From contig JAZGTN010000013.1 of NCBI GenBank assembly GCA_037783415.1, positions 496,001-560,000 on the forward strand: a stretch of 64,000 nt of DNA. The letters run 5' to 3'. Positions 44,826 through 56,130 of the stretch are shown one piece after another. Each line of letters starts with the position of its first letter. Positions within the stretch are counted from its first letter, which is position 1. A program made the translations under genes and the position numbers. Source of the stretch: Leptasterias polaris (taxonomy: Eukaryota; Echinodermata; Asteroidea; Forcipulatida; Asteriidae). The notes beneath the pieces are model-generated. The model saw only the letters and a list, made by a program, of their open reading frames with translations, did no database searches and was not told where the DNA came from.

Positions 44826-45150
44826 TTTAGACCATCATCCATGACAGAAGAATTATGAGAGAACATTTTTTAGCAGACATCATGATGTCTTGGATAGTGC
44901 AGTGAATGTACTATTCCGATATATAATTCATAGGTCACCAGACACAGACCATAACTTGTTAGGTAGATTAGTAAAACTGAATCAAAAAAACTTCAAATAA
45001 TTCGACAATAGAATTCTCTTTCAATGAAAGTTACAGGAACTATGGCCCCCCAATGTAAAATAGTCAAATAATATACGAAAACAGTAAATACTGTCAATCA
45101 CAGCAAGATATGCCAGCAAGTAGTTTGTCATGTTATGGAGATTTGTTGTG
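44826..45150 (-). pseudogene. GPCR relic, TM2-TM4
   Basis: Recognisable family words run in order from TM2 (agcaagatatgccagcaagt, 45104) through TM3 (cataggtcaccagacacaga) to the start of TM4 (catcatccatgacagaag). Many substitutions and small indels; no long frame. It is the last array member before TBCCD1. Confidence 0.65.
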
Positions 45151-45439
45151 CTTCTTCAAACCTCATCTGATTACGCAGGTTCACTTCCCGAATATTTGAA
45201 AATATTTGATATTTGAAAATTAACTCCACTCAAGCATTATGGATGGATGAAAAAAAAAATTGATTCTACAATGATTAATAAGATTTATGAACGTATTAAA
45301 TTTTACTTCATGGTAATTTATGAGTAATTTGTCATCAGGGTAATGGATTTGGTTCATCTATTTATTGGTCTTGATGACAGCCTCAAATGAATTGTTGTCC
45401 GATTTCCATATTTAGAACTTTGAAAAGTTTATTTTGTAT
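45151..45439. other. Spacer, no gene seen
   Basis: AT-rich, unrecognised. Confidence 0.4.
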
Positions 45440-45975
45440 TGATATTTTTCATCCTCCAGGGATTATTTATTATTATTATTATTATTATTATTGTTATTAT
45501 TTTATTCGCATTAAAATCAAGCATACATAGAAAATACATAACAATGAGACTGATTAAAAGGCAAGGATAGCCCAAAAAGCTGATTAAAAAGCAGCTTATT
45601 TCCATCGGGGTCCTTAAAAAACACGAAGCCAAACAGTCAAATACAAAACAAAAAATTGCACAGGAAACAAAATAAACAAATGAAAAATGAAAATCAAAAA
45701 AGGTACACAATTGTTTGAGGGGAGAGATGTTGTTTCACTGCCCTTTTAAATTGACAATAAGTGTTAGAACATTTGATGCTAGTAGGAAGTAAGTTCCATC
45801 CATGAATACCAGTATAAAAAAAATGTATTGCACTCTGTCCCTTTTATTTTTGGAACAATAAAATTGCTGGAACTTCCCCTTGTTGCATAATTATGCATAT
45901 CTGAAACCTTCCTGAATTTTTGATAGAGGTAGTCTGGTGCCATGTCATGAAAAGTTTTGTAAACAATGTGTCATG
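45440..45975 (-). mobile_element. CR1/L2-like LINE 3' fragment, minus strand
   Basis: Reading from 45975 leftwards gives a LINE ORF2 C-terminus: TFHDMAPDYLYQKFRKVSD, then a one-base shift in a T-run near 45818, then IHGWNLLPTSIKCSNTY and VKQHLSPQTIVYLF. The ATT-repeat tail is at about 45460-45500. It is cut on the right by the SINE. Confidence 0.7.
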
Positions 45976-45977
45976 GT

Positions 45978-46327
45978 GTCATGGCCGAGTGGTTAAGAGC
46001 ATCAGATTCAAGTTCTGGTGGTTTAGTCATCGGGGTGTGGGTTCGAGTCCCGGTCATGACGCTTGTGTCCTTGAGCAAGACACTTTGCTATAATTGCTTC
46101 TCTTCACCCAGGGGTATAAATGGGTACCTGCAAGGGTAGAGGTTGATATTGTGTTTGAAAAAGCCTTCGGAGCGCCATCACGGCAGCCCGGCTGTATACT
46201 CCCCAGGGAGCTGAGAAAGATTAAAAGGGAATGTTATTGGCCCAATGACCAGGGCACTAATGTAAAGCGCATTGAGACGTTATTGTGAAATGCGCTATAT
46301 AAGAACTAGTTATTATTATTATTATTA
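45978..46327 (+). mobile_element. Full-length tRNA-Leu(CAA)-derived SINE
   Basis: The 83-nt head (45978-46060) can form a tRNA cloverleaf. Acceptor arms GTCATGG / TCATGAC pair, the A box is TGGCCGAGTGG, the anticodon arm is CAGATTCAAGTTCTG, there is a long variable arm, and the B box is GGTTCGAGTCC. A ~200-bp body follows, then gcgctatataagaactag and an ATT-repeat tail. It is transcribed by Pol III if active. Fragments of the family are scattered through the window, mostly inverted. Confidence 0.88.
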
Positions 46328-46528
46328 GTTTGAATTGTGTAACACGGTCATATGAGTGAGTTATGTTCACTGACATAAAAACAAATAAGATTTTAGCACA
46401 GTGACAACACAATCATCTCATCTATCACAAGAAGTACAAAGTTTGCTCAAATTTTGAGGGCTTTTAAACTTAAACTTTCAAATTAAACTAAGATTAACAT
46501 TATTTTCTTCTGTATGACATCTTTGCAG

Positions 46529-49500
46529 AGTTCCTCCACCCTTATCGATGCCCGGGTCAAAATTCACAGGTGTCATCATGCCTTTATTTACCTGCTGTCC
46601 CCTCTCAAGTAAGTGCAAGAAGATCAAGAAAAACTACTTCCTTAAAAGATGCATCATCCAATTTTTTTGACCAGTTTGTGGGTGGCATATTTAAAAGTAT
46701 TTTACGGTTTTTCATTTTGAAATGGCTGGGGCATGGTGAACAAAAAGGGCTTCAAATATTTCTCAAAAGATATCTGTAAGTCCTGGTGCCAAATATCAAA
46801 TGTTTTTACTTTGTTTTAGTTAGGGCCTCATTTCAACAATAATTGGGGGGGGGAAAGAAAAGGATTGATGTCCTAAAGTATTTGAGTAAATGGTTTGTTT
46901 GTACGTTTGTTTGTTTTTTATTTTAATTTGTATTTCTTTACTATGTATTGTATGTTGGATTTCTTCAAGGCTTAGGCCTAAGTTTCCATTTTGATTATTG
47001 TACATGTATCTGTTATTGTTTGTATTAGCACTGTAAGCACTTTTGTGGATTTGTGCGCTTTATAAGTTTTCATTATTATTATTATTAAAGTGTAAAGCAG
47101 TGGGTGGTACCAGAAAAAGTTGTATCAAGCACACACTTTCAGTAACCGAGAAAGTAAGGGGTATCTTTTTGGTTGCCTTAATAAGACAGGGATGGGCAGA
47201 CCTGATTACCTTTCATGTGTGAGTTGTTCACTTGTTTTGTCAGGTTTGTTAGCATTGAGAAATGTCGACACTCCACCATAGTCCTTGGCGTAGTGGATAC
47301 TGCAGTCCACCTGAGCGGATGTGAAGATACCAAAGTCATAGCAGCAACGCGTAGATGCAGTCTCAGGTATGTCAACAATTCAACACTCCACAACAATTTG
47401 AACAGCCCACATCCTTGCTGAATCCACCACAAGCATACAACATTCACCATGTCATTATGATGTTATTCATACTTTGGGATACTAAAAAATTTGGAAGAAA
47501 TTTAAAGGCACCTGAGTGGGAATGGAACCCACCACTACCTTCCAAGTTCTAAACAAGATGCCATCATAGATTGGAAGCAAAATATGCACATTGAGCTTTT
47601 AATCAATCATAATACAAATATCTGCCCTAACCGCTCCCGAGTGAAAAAAGGCAATTGTAGTCAAATGTCTTTCTCAAGAACACAAGTGTCATGACAGGGA
47701 TTTGAACCTCAATGATGATACAGCTACCAGAACTGGAGTCTTTTACACTGGAGTGCTTGGCCATGACACAGTTCACTGTGGTTCAAATATTTCCTAATAA
47801 TTATTTTTGAGATTTGCTTGTTTGATTTTCAAGTCCACACTTATTTGAAGTGTATTTTTTCCTTTCCATTACAAGTGGTTCAACCTTGTGTACGTTACAT
47901 CTTTTGACCCCAACGCGGCCTCTGCTGCTAGGTGGGAATGACTCAATAACCCTCGCTCCGTATCACACGCACTACCCCATGATGCAGCAGCATATGGCTG
48001 CGGTTGGACTTGGCAGCCATCCCAATGTGTGGGATCAACCTCTTTGTATTGGTGAGTAGGGTCATTCAGGTTTGGCGCAACAGTGGTTTCTTCCCCGTCT
48101 TTCACCTCTGTGGATCCCGTTTCCAACCCCGTCTCAGCCTTGCATTTGGATTGTGTTTTCAGTCTCTATGCGATTGTGTGGGTTTCCCCATGTTAGGATT
48201 CTCCTATTTTTAAAACTGAGATTACTTCATCTTCTCTTTGAGGCCTCCAGGATTTCTAGGTTTCAGTTCCAGAAAGTCATAACAAACGGCATTGTTGTAA
48301 TATGCTTTAGATTGGTGATCAACAAATCTGGAGCAAAATGAACTGATTGTGTCCCCATCCCTGTAAAATGTTGGTCAATAGTCTAGTGTTCGTGACAAAT
48401 TTTGCACGAAGAATGGGAATATGATTTCTCAACACTTCATTTCATTTAAGCTATTTAGTTTATTAATTCTGGTTGTGAAGCCAAGGACTCTCAGAAAAGC
48501 AAACTTAATCACTAGCTAAGAACCCCATGGAGAAGGAAGTTTCAGTTTTAGATATGGGAGGGAAAACCCCAGTTAATTAATTCAGGGAAAACCCATGCCT
48601 TCAGGTAGAGACTGAAAACCCAATCCACATAGAACCCCCGGCGGGATTCAAACCGGAGTCCTAGAGGTGGAAGACGAGGAAAGATACTATGCCAACCTGT
48701 CCGCCCTTTTAAAACAGACTCTGATTTAAGAAGAAATTTTCTAATAACTCTTTTACAAGAAGTTTTGATGCATCATGCCTTGAGACCTGGGCCCAATTTC
48801 AGAGAGCTGCTTAAGCACAAAATGTTGCTAAGCACAACAAATTTATGCTTACCAAAACAAGGTTACCATTCAAACTGTCACATGTACAATTTGTGACTGG
48901 TATCCTGCTCATTTCTGCTTAGCAAAAAAATGCTAAGCAATATTTTCTGCTTAAGCAGCTCTATGAAATTTTGCCATGGTCTTGTGCACCGATGGAAAAA
49001 ATGTTCAGTAAGTAGACAATAATGTGAGAGACATTAGCTGTCAATTGTTATCTCTAACTTTAATGCATGAATGATTAATGATATAGAAAATCTACTAATT
49101 AATTTTCAGGACCTGATCATCAAGATGATAGTTCTGTCTTTGAGTTAATGAAACCTGAAGACTTCTTTACTTTTGTGATTCCTTTTGACATGACAGGAGA
49201 AACTAAGGTAATATTTCTGAAAATAGTATGTGTTAATTATTAAATTCATTCCCTCTATTTGCTGCATGGTTTTTGGAAGGTGGGCTATTTAACATTTGTC
49301 CCTTACAATATGCCAAGAGTATAAAACCAAACCCTACAATCTTTGCTTTGTTTCTTTCTCTTTGGATTACAACATAAAGGGAACCTATCCAACACACATT
49401 AACATATCATCTCCTTAGGAATATGCAGCACCAGGAACGAAATCAATGAAGTTGCTTGTTATTCACATCAATTATCTTGACCCTCACAGGTTCCAATTTA

Positions 49501-51454
49501 TTCCATGGTGATGAGAAGCAGTGACAGTAAAGTGTCTTTATCAAGGGACACATGTGCAGTGATAGGGGTTCGAACCAATATTCCAGTGATGCAGACCCAG
49601 GGCCCAATTTCATGGCTCTGCTTACCGTAAGCAAAGAATCGGCGCTTACGGAAGCAGAGAATTGCGCGCTTACGTCAAGCGTATTTCACGGGTTAGCAGG
49701 GATTTTTTGCTTGTGCGCTTATAGTCCACGTTATTAGGCATTCTACGCTTACACAGCTAGCGCAGAAATTCGGCGCTTACTCGGTAAGCGGAGAATGGTG
49801 ATCGCAAGTGAAGAATTCGGCGGTAAGCAGAGCCATGAAATTGGGCCCACATGCTCTGAACTTCTCAGCCACTATTAATAACTCAGTCCAATTTAATTGT
49901 TACATGTAATTTAATGTGATAGGAGATACCAGGTGGTTTACCATTGAAGTATGAACGTGCCTTGAAAGAGCGGAATGGACAAATACAGACTTGGCAGCAG
50001 ATGGTCAAAGAGGCTGGGTTGTCACCAAGCAAGAGGAAACAGTTCCAAACCCTGGTTGAAAGTAGATTTCAGGTAAGACATTGGATGTGCCCTACAGATT
50101 ATTGTCAACAACTCTTAAAAGATTTTTACAAACAATGCTCCGTAAACATCAGAGACCTCATTTGCATTTTGATAACATGCCTGTGTTGCAAAGATTTGCC
50201 TGCTGGAGGAACAATTGGTACCTTGATCTTTATCTTCTTTCAAATCAGGTTGAGGCCAGATTTCATGCTAAATTGATTTAATTTAACCTGTTTGAACTAC
50301 TTAAAGGCCAAGTATGCTTTTGGTTTTTTGAAGTGTTCGATTGTTTTAATCCTATATAAATGTTCGGATATACAATAAAACTAACCTGTGAAAATTTCAT
50401 TTCAAAAGAGGTGGTCACTTTTTTGAGATATTCCGAAAATCTGGAGCGAATATGTCCATGCAGGAAGAATAATCCCTAATAGGAACACACAATCTAAGAA
50501 GCGTTTCTGAGATTCAAATTTTGAGCCTTAAAAACTGATATATTTTTACATAACGACAAAACTTTGAAGCGAAATGTTTCTCAGAATGCTTTATACTATC
50601 GGAAGCTGCTGTAGGCTTCTAACCAATAGGCTTTTAATTATTGCCATTAATTTTAGAGTGATTCCCAAACGTATACCTTCCCTTTATGTCATGGTGTAGT
50701 GTCTCATCTCTGCAACCGATATTCTGTTGAAATGACATTTTAAATTTGAATGGCTTTTTCTGTGTTCTTTCGAAGGATTTTAAAACTAATTTGAATTAAA
50801 TTTATATCAGGATAACTACATTTATAAGCACAGCTTTTATGTTGGTCTAGCCAAAGATTTCAAAGTATCCATCAATATTGGATCTGCACTGAGGACAGTA
50901 CCTGATTGATAGTATGTTGGTCGAGTCAACATTATTTGCTTCTCTCTCAAATCTTGCAGTATAGCAAAACAGTCATTAAGCGCACAGCTTTCATTACTGT
51001 GCCAAAGAACCTATCAATTTAGTTATGGTACTGATGTGTTAAGGAAACCAAGTTTGTGAGAATTGCATAAAGTCATTGACTTGAACCACCTGTAACATAT
51101 GGAGTTTAAGTTTTGGATTGATTGGGTAGCCATTCAAACACTGTTTCTTCTCATTTGGTGAAATTTGGCCATTATTTTATGTGATCAATTTCTGTTACAT
51201 TGAGTATCTTACTGGTGAAGACAATTTGTTTTTAATCAGATTTGTGATTCGAAACCCACCAGCAAGACATATCAATTCAGACAGGATCAAGAAGTGACTT
51301 TGTGTATGCAAAAACAAATGAGCAGAATTTACAAGTCAGTTCTTTTTTTTCTTTTCTTTTTTTTACATTTTTTTGGCAGGTTTGGTTGGATGAAAGTGGA
51401 CACAAGAGGGAACTAGATAGCCTGGTGCCCACCCATGCATCACTTTCAAAGTGA
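46529..51454 (+). CDS. TBCCD1: TBCC domain-containing protein 1, six 3' exons
   Basis: Exons 46529-46608, 47244-47366, 47876-48051, 49110-49207, 49923-50072 and 51380-51454 (stop). All have AG/GT borders and matching phases (0, 2, 2, 1, 0, 0). The translation runs SSSTLIDARVKIHRCHHAFI, then the TBCC-domain beta-helix block SIEKCRHSTIVLGVVDTAVH, then LTPTRPLLLGGNDSITLAPY, MKPEDFFTFVIPFDMTGETK, and a C-terminus WLDESGHKRELDSLV. The combination of TBCC domain with the APYHTHYP and EDFFTFV blocks matches TBCCD1, a centrosome/basal-body protein that positions the centrosome and Golgi in other animals. The N-terminal exons are not found in the window. The introns hold SINEs and MITEs. Confidence 0.85.
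46960..47095 (+). mobile_element. Retroelement 3' end with ATT tail (TBCCD1 intron)
   Basis: gtgcgctttataagttttc followed by ATT repeats is the same 3' module as in the LINE at 42361 and the SINE at 46327. Only the end is recognisable. Confidence 0.5.
47652..47770 (-). mobile_element. tRNA-Leu SINE fragment in TBCCD1 intron
   Basis: Box B region acagggatttgaacct and head end gcttggccatgacac on the minus strand. The body is truncated. Confidence 0.65.
48630..48705 (-). mobile_element. tRNA-like SINE head, another family
   Basis: The minus strand shows a B box (GGTTTGAATCCCGCCGGGG) and, upstream of it, an A-box-like stretch. It differs from the Leu family. Confidence 0.45.
48789..48975. mobile_element. 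Hairpin MITE (gggcccaatttc family)
   Basis: Ends gggcccaatttcagagagct and, inverted, ggcaaaatttcatagagctg, each followed by gcttaagca. It lies in TBCCD1 intron 3. Confidence 0.7.
49480..49880 (-). mobile_element. tRNA-Leu SINE interrupted by a hairpin MITE
   Basis: SINE sequence (box B ggggttcgaaccaatatt; head end cttctcagccac) is split between about 49599 and 49849 by the MITE at 49600-49848. Confidence 0.65.
49600..49848. mobile_element. Hairpin MITE nested in a SINE
   Basis: gggcccaatttcatggctct... is inverted at ...agagccatgaaattgggccc. The interior has several alternating gcgcttac / gtaagcg words, giving a multi-stem foldback. Same family as 48789-48975 and 53959-54241. Confidence 0.8.
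50301..50687. mobile_element. MITE with degenerate ~23-bp TIRs (TBCCD1 intron 5)
   Basis: ttaaaggccaagtatgcttt at the left and, inverted, ataaagggaaggtatacgtt at the right. Non-coding interior. Confidence 0.55.
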
Positions 51455-52240
51455 ACGCTTTGTGATGTGGAAGGAAAGACGGGTGATGCAAGGACTTGAT
51501 GATGTCAACTTAACCTGAAATGTCTTGCTGGTGTGAATGTCTGTGAATGTGTGGTAAAGATATTTCTTTTTGGATGCTGGATAAATCTAAGGTCTACAAA
51601 CTTGAATGGTATTTACAGCTTCCTGGTGTATAGACTGTGTAAGTTGACCTCGAGAGCGTACAAGCTTTCGCGAGAATCTGGACTTCCGGGCACCTCGAAT
51701 AGCAGCTACAGCGTGTAATGAGGCAGTTGTTTTTGAAAAGAACTTGCATTACAATGTTTTTATAAGTTTCACTCATTGAATATGGTTTGATTAAAAAATG
51801 CTAATTTTAGTAATAGTCAATGTTGAACAATTTCCCAAATCTTTGAAAAATGTTATGTTGACCTAAATTTCCGCTTCAGGTTTGACCATAAAGAGCATGC
51901 AATAAAAAGGCGACCGTCGATATTCTTGTCGTACACGCATGCAAATTAGATCAAGCTGCTACTAGTACGCTTCCCAAACTGCGAAAGACTAGGACGTTGT
52001 TGTCCCGGCTACGCCATACAACATCACGTAAAATCCATGCGACACAAGATCTGTTTTCTCACTAAGTAACGAAGCACTTATATTCAGATTTAAAATATAA
52101 ACTAACTTCATTTGCACAACACAGTCAGCGTAAATTCGCAATTTTACACTTCGAGGCGGATGTTGGAGGTCGAACACTATTTCTTAATTTTCTCTTTGGT
52201 TTCCAGATTTTATGTTATTTTTATTTATTATATTGTTAGT
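51455..52240 (+). other. Probable TBCCD1 3' UTR and flank
   Basis: Sequence after the TBCCD1 stop. aataaa-type signals occur at about 51900 (gcaataaaaagg). No further gene is recognised. Confidence 0.4.
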
Positions 52241-52595
52241 TTTAAAGGGTGTGTACAACATTGGTAAGAATGAAAATATAAATGTTCACAGATTTGCACA
52301 TAACTTACATGGTATAAAGATGGTCATGGTGGAAAACTTCCCTTGAAATAGTTTTGCTTGAAATGCCATAGTTTTTAGGAAATGAGTAAAATAATAGTCT
52401 TTATCCTGCAGGATAAATTCTGATGTTTGAAAAGAAGTTAAAACACATAAGGGGGGTTTTTCACTGTTTTCTCATGACTCCAAAGACCGATTGAGCTTAA
52501 ACTTTCACAGGTTTGTTATTTCATGTATATGTTGGGTCACATCAAGTTTGGATACAGGTCTTTGGCAATTAGCAATGTTGTACACACCCTTTAAA
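52241..52595. mobile_element. MITE with perfect 23-bp TIRs
   Basis: tttaaagggtgtgtacaaca at 52241 is exactly inverted at the right end finishing at 52595 (23 bases, through cattg / caatg). The interior has no gene. Confidence 0.75.
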
Positions 52596-53285
52596 TGTAA
52601 TCATTCCACCAATATGTTTTTTGGTGTTGAAAAAAGTGAAATGACAAAAATAAAAAACACACAAAATAGCACCCACATTAATCTCCGGCTCAGAGGTGCC
52701 CAGAAGCTCAATTGTTACCTTATCGTCGCGAGACTTACATGGTCCATTAGCAGGGTATTTTTTTCATTGGCATGCTACCGTGCGGGCACTAGCTGTTTGG
52801 TCAAACCAGTCAATCTGTTTGCCGTGCAATAAGGCAACCATGTCATCCTATGCAAAACCAATTGTTTATTATTTGATTGAGTGAAGTTGCTGTGTAAAGT
52901 ATTGAGACCAATTTATATGTACATTGAAACCAGTTTTCAAGACTGGATAATTTATTAACTTATTTATATTAGTTTACACTTGACGAGTATAGACTTATCT
53001 TATTGTGACATTTTTGTCAGCTGCCTTAGCCTTGTGCTTGCAGGTTGTTCCTGTTAACCACTAGTTTTCTTTTCTGTTGTCATTCAAAGATTTTGCAGTA
53101 GCACTTATAGTTGTTTTTGGTTTTGTCCACATAAAATTACTCAATTTAAGAATCATCTATTAACATATTTTTTTAATTGTACATTTATTTATTTCCATAT
53201 GCAATTTACAGAGTTAAGTGCTAAGAGATAAGCCAAGGCTTGTAGTGGCTTGCCTTTAAAAAAATAATTAAAGAAAAATGTACAG
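52596..53285. other. Spacer, no gene seen
   Basis: AT-rich, unrecognised. Confidence 0.4.
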
Positions 53286-53552
53286 TTACACTAAATAAAC
53301 CTAATCATGCACCATGCTCCTCAACATTCCTCGTTCTAAACATACCTGGGGAGACCGTTCTTTTTCACATGCTGGACCATCTCTTTGGAATGCTCTCCCA
53401 CTGAACCTCAGACTAGTAGACACTCTCTCCAGCTTCAAAACTAACTTGAAAACTCACTTGTTTAGTCTAAGCTCTAAGTACCGTCATTAGCAGAGTTCTT
53501 TTTCATTGCGCCAGGAGTGTCTTTCTGACAGATATGGCGCACTACAAATGTC

Positions 53553-53592
<40 letters not shown>
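53286..53592 (+). mobile_element. CR1/L2-like LINE 3' end with ATT tail
   Basis: Reads LNIPRSKHTWGDRSFSHAGP, SLWNALPLNLRLVDTLSSFK and THLFSLSSKYRH to a stop, the usual C-terminus of CR1/L2 ORF2. It ends in atggcgcactacaaatgtcc and an ATT repeat (53552-53591). Confidence 0.75.
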
Positions 53593-53958
53593 CGAAAGAC
53601 CAAACTAAGGGGCAAACAAAACAGATGGCTACTGCAAATGGAAATGATTAGAGTAGAAAAAACTAAGATAAACATGATGTGAAAATGGGTAGAGAGAAAA
53701 GACAAGAAAGTGTGTCACATATTGGGAAATAAGTGGCTTTTTAAAAAGCTAGCCAGAACTTTTCAACAAGTCTTTGAATTGGCATTAAGGGCTCTTATAG
53801 AATCAGCAAAACTTTTAGTCTTTGTGATGTTTAACCGGCTTTTTTAAAATGGCACATGTTTATACAAAGAGACTGGGTTTTTTTTTGCTCACGGTATATT
53901 TATTTCCTTTATACGCCATTCAGATTAAGCTTATAAAATGTGTCCAGTACTGTTACCA

Positions 53959-54241
53959 GGTCCCAATTTCATAGAGGTGCTTAAAGATAAGCAAATTTTC
54001 TTGCTAACTGTAGCAGACAAATTTGCTGAAGCATAAGCGTATTTCACAGGTTAGCTGGAAAATAGGACGACCACCTTGCGCATTCACAATGGACTTGCAT
54101 TGTTGCATCATTCATTTTTGTGCAGTAAGCACCGGAAAATTATCATGCCTTTTCATGTGCTTACAGTTAGCAGCGCTATGAAATAGAAACTCGTGCGTAA
54201 GCACAGAATCGGCCGTTAAGCCGCTCTATGAAATTGGGCCC
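53959..54241. mobile_element. Hairpin MITE (gggcccaatttcat family)
   Basis: ggtcccaatttcatagaggt is inverted at ccgctctatgaaattgggcc. Third member of the family in the window. Confidence 0.7.
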
Positions 54242-54690
54242 AGTACATCGCCAGTGTGCAAAGATAAGTAATTTCTGGTTTAAGTACTGTCAGCCTAGTC
54301 TAATCTCACAGCTAAGTGAGGGAATCATTAATTTATAATTAGAACTTGTTGGCAATTTTGGGTACTTAGACCACATCAATGTTTTTTTATTACTGAAATT
54401 GAGTAGGTGGTAAATGTTTTTTTAAACATTGCATTCCTTTGAAAAATAAAAAAATGATATGAAAACTTGTATTTGATGAATTGTTTATATAAACACTCAC
54501 TTTCTGATGAGTTTCAACGAATCATTTGTAAAATAAGTCTGTAAAATTAACTCAAGAACTGTGTAAGGCTTGCACATATTCAAATATTGAGAACTAAGAA
54601 AAGGGGCGATTTGTTTTCTTTCATAAGTAGAGCAACTATGGACTTTTATCAACTAAAGGAGCAATTATCTTCATCTCCAAGGTTGAAAAA
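54242..54690. other. Spacer, no gene seen
   Basis: AT-rich, unrecognised. Confidence 0.4.
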
Positions 54691-54718
54691 CTCACTCACT
54701 CACTCACTCACTCACTCT
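54689..54718. repeat. (ACTC)n microsatellite
   Basis: About seven perfect CACT units. Confidence 0.85.
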
Positions 54719-54756
54719 ACCGCATAGACAGCTGTGGGTGTGTTGCACTGATCTCC

Positions 54757-56130
54757 TATGTCTGCCGTTAGTAGCTTGGTTCCAGTCTGTCAACCTTGCT
54801 GGATGGACCCAGTTGCTCTATCCAATATGTCCTCGGGATCTTGACCATCCTGGTGCCAGGGGATTCTGCCTTTGCAGTTAATGGCCATGTTTAATGCCTT
54901 CTTATCTGGGGTGTTGTCGTCAAGGCGGGCAATGTGGCCATCTCTGCGGCGACTGACTTTGTACCAATGGATGTCCAGGATGGTCCTTTGGCATCGTTGG
55001 TAGAAGGCCTCAAGTCTTTGGTCGGTCTGGAGGAGTGTCCATGTGTCATACCATACCCAAAGAGAAGAACTGGGATGATACAAGTCCGGTATATTGCTAG
55101 CTTTGTGGTTAGTTTGAGACTCCTCAATTTCCACACTCTGTGTAAGCTGTTCATTGCCGATGAGTCGAGACCTAGCCTCATTAAAATGTCAGGCTCACTT
55201 CTGGTATTAGAGATCTTGCTGCCAGATAGATAAAGTCATTGGCAGCTTCGATGGGTTGACCGTGCAGAACTATATTTTCAGGTGTGTCTTTCCTGGGTAG
55301 GTCTTGAACTTTGGTCTTTGCCAGGAGATCTTGAGGCCAAGGTAGGATGCATCTTGCCGGAACAAGTCAAATGTGTTGCTGATGGAGTTGGGAGTTGGTT
55401 CAATCAGACCAACGTTATCTGCATAGGTGAGGTCAGAGAAATTGAACTCCTCAATGAAGATTCCTGCGTTTACCATTGTCTGATCGAGGATCCAATTCAT
55501 GGTACAGCAATGTGTCTTACCCCTGATCTTGTATTAAGGGTACTTGATGAGGTGCTGCTTCTTTGACAAATCTTTGGCAGTGGTGTCAGATGAAGATCTT
55601 TAATTAGGTTTAGAAGATGTTCAGGAACCCTATTTCCTCGAAGAGCTTTTCAGAGGGCATTCCTGTCAACCGAGTCGAATGCTGACTTCAGATCAACGTA
55701 AGCCACACAGAGGGGGTTTGTTGAATTCAAGATGCAGTTCACATAGCAAACAAAGAGTAAGAATAGCATCAACTGTGGAGCGTTCATCAGTGAACCTGGA
55801 CTGCTCAGGTTGTCTGTGGTTTGTGAGTAGAGGATTTAGACATGCAAGTAATACTTGGGCAAAAACTTTCCTGGGGACGGAAAGAAGTGTGATAGGTCTG
55901 TAGCTGCTACGGTATAGGGGCCTTTCCCTTTAAACAAGGAGATAATAAATTATGCCATCTTTCCACTCTGCTGGGACTCTGTCAGATAGCCACACACAAG
56001 TGAAGAGCTTATGAAAGACTGAGCTGATGGCACATTTCAGAGGCTTTTAGGGAATGTTGTCTGATTTAGCTGCTCTACCATAATTTAGTCTATTGATGGC
56101 TGCCTTGACCTCTTCCAAAGTGAATGCATC
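54757..56130 (-). mobile_element. Degenerate LINE RT fragment, minus strand
   Basis: Read from the right: SLLSVPRKVFAQVLLACLNP, VAYVDLKSAFDSVDRNALRK, a catalytic YADNVGLIEP near 55430 (D to N change in the YADD box), LGLDSSAMNSLHRVWKLRSL, KLAIYRTCIIPVLLFGYG and QRLEAFYQRCQRTILDIHW. Several frameshifts. The Asn in place of the second catalytic Asp and the broken frame mark it as dead. The clade is not assigned; it differs from the two LINEs in the receptor array. Confidence 0.8.

Noticed and set aside
45978..46060. Possible functional tRNA-Leu(CAA)
   Set aside because: The cloverleaf is plausible, but it continues directly into a SINE body with an ATT tail, and the same family is repeated throughout the window.
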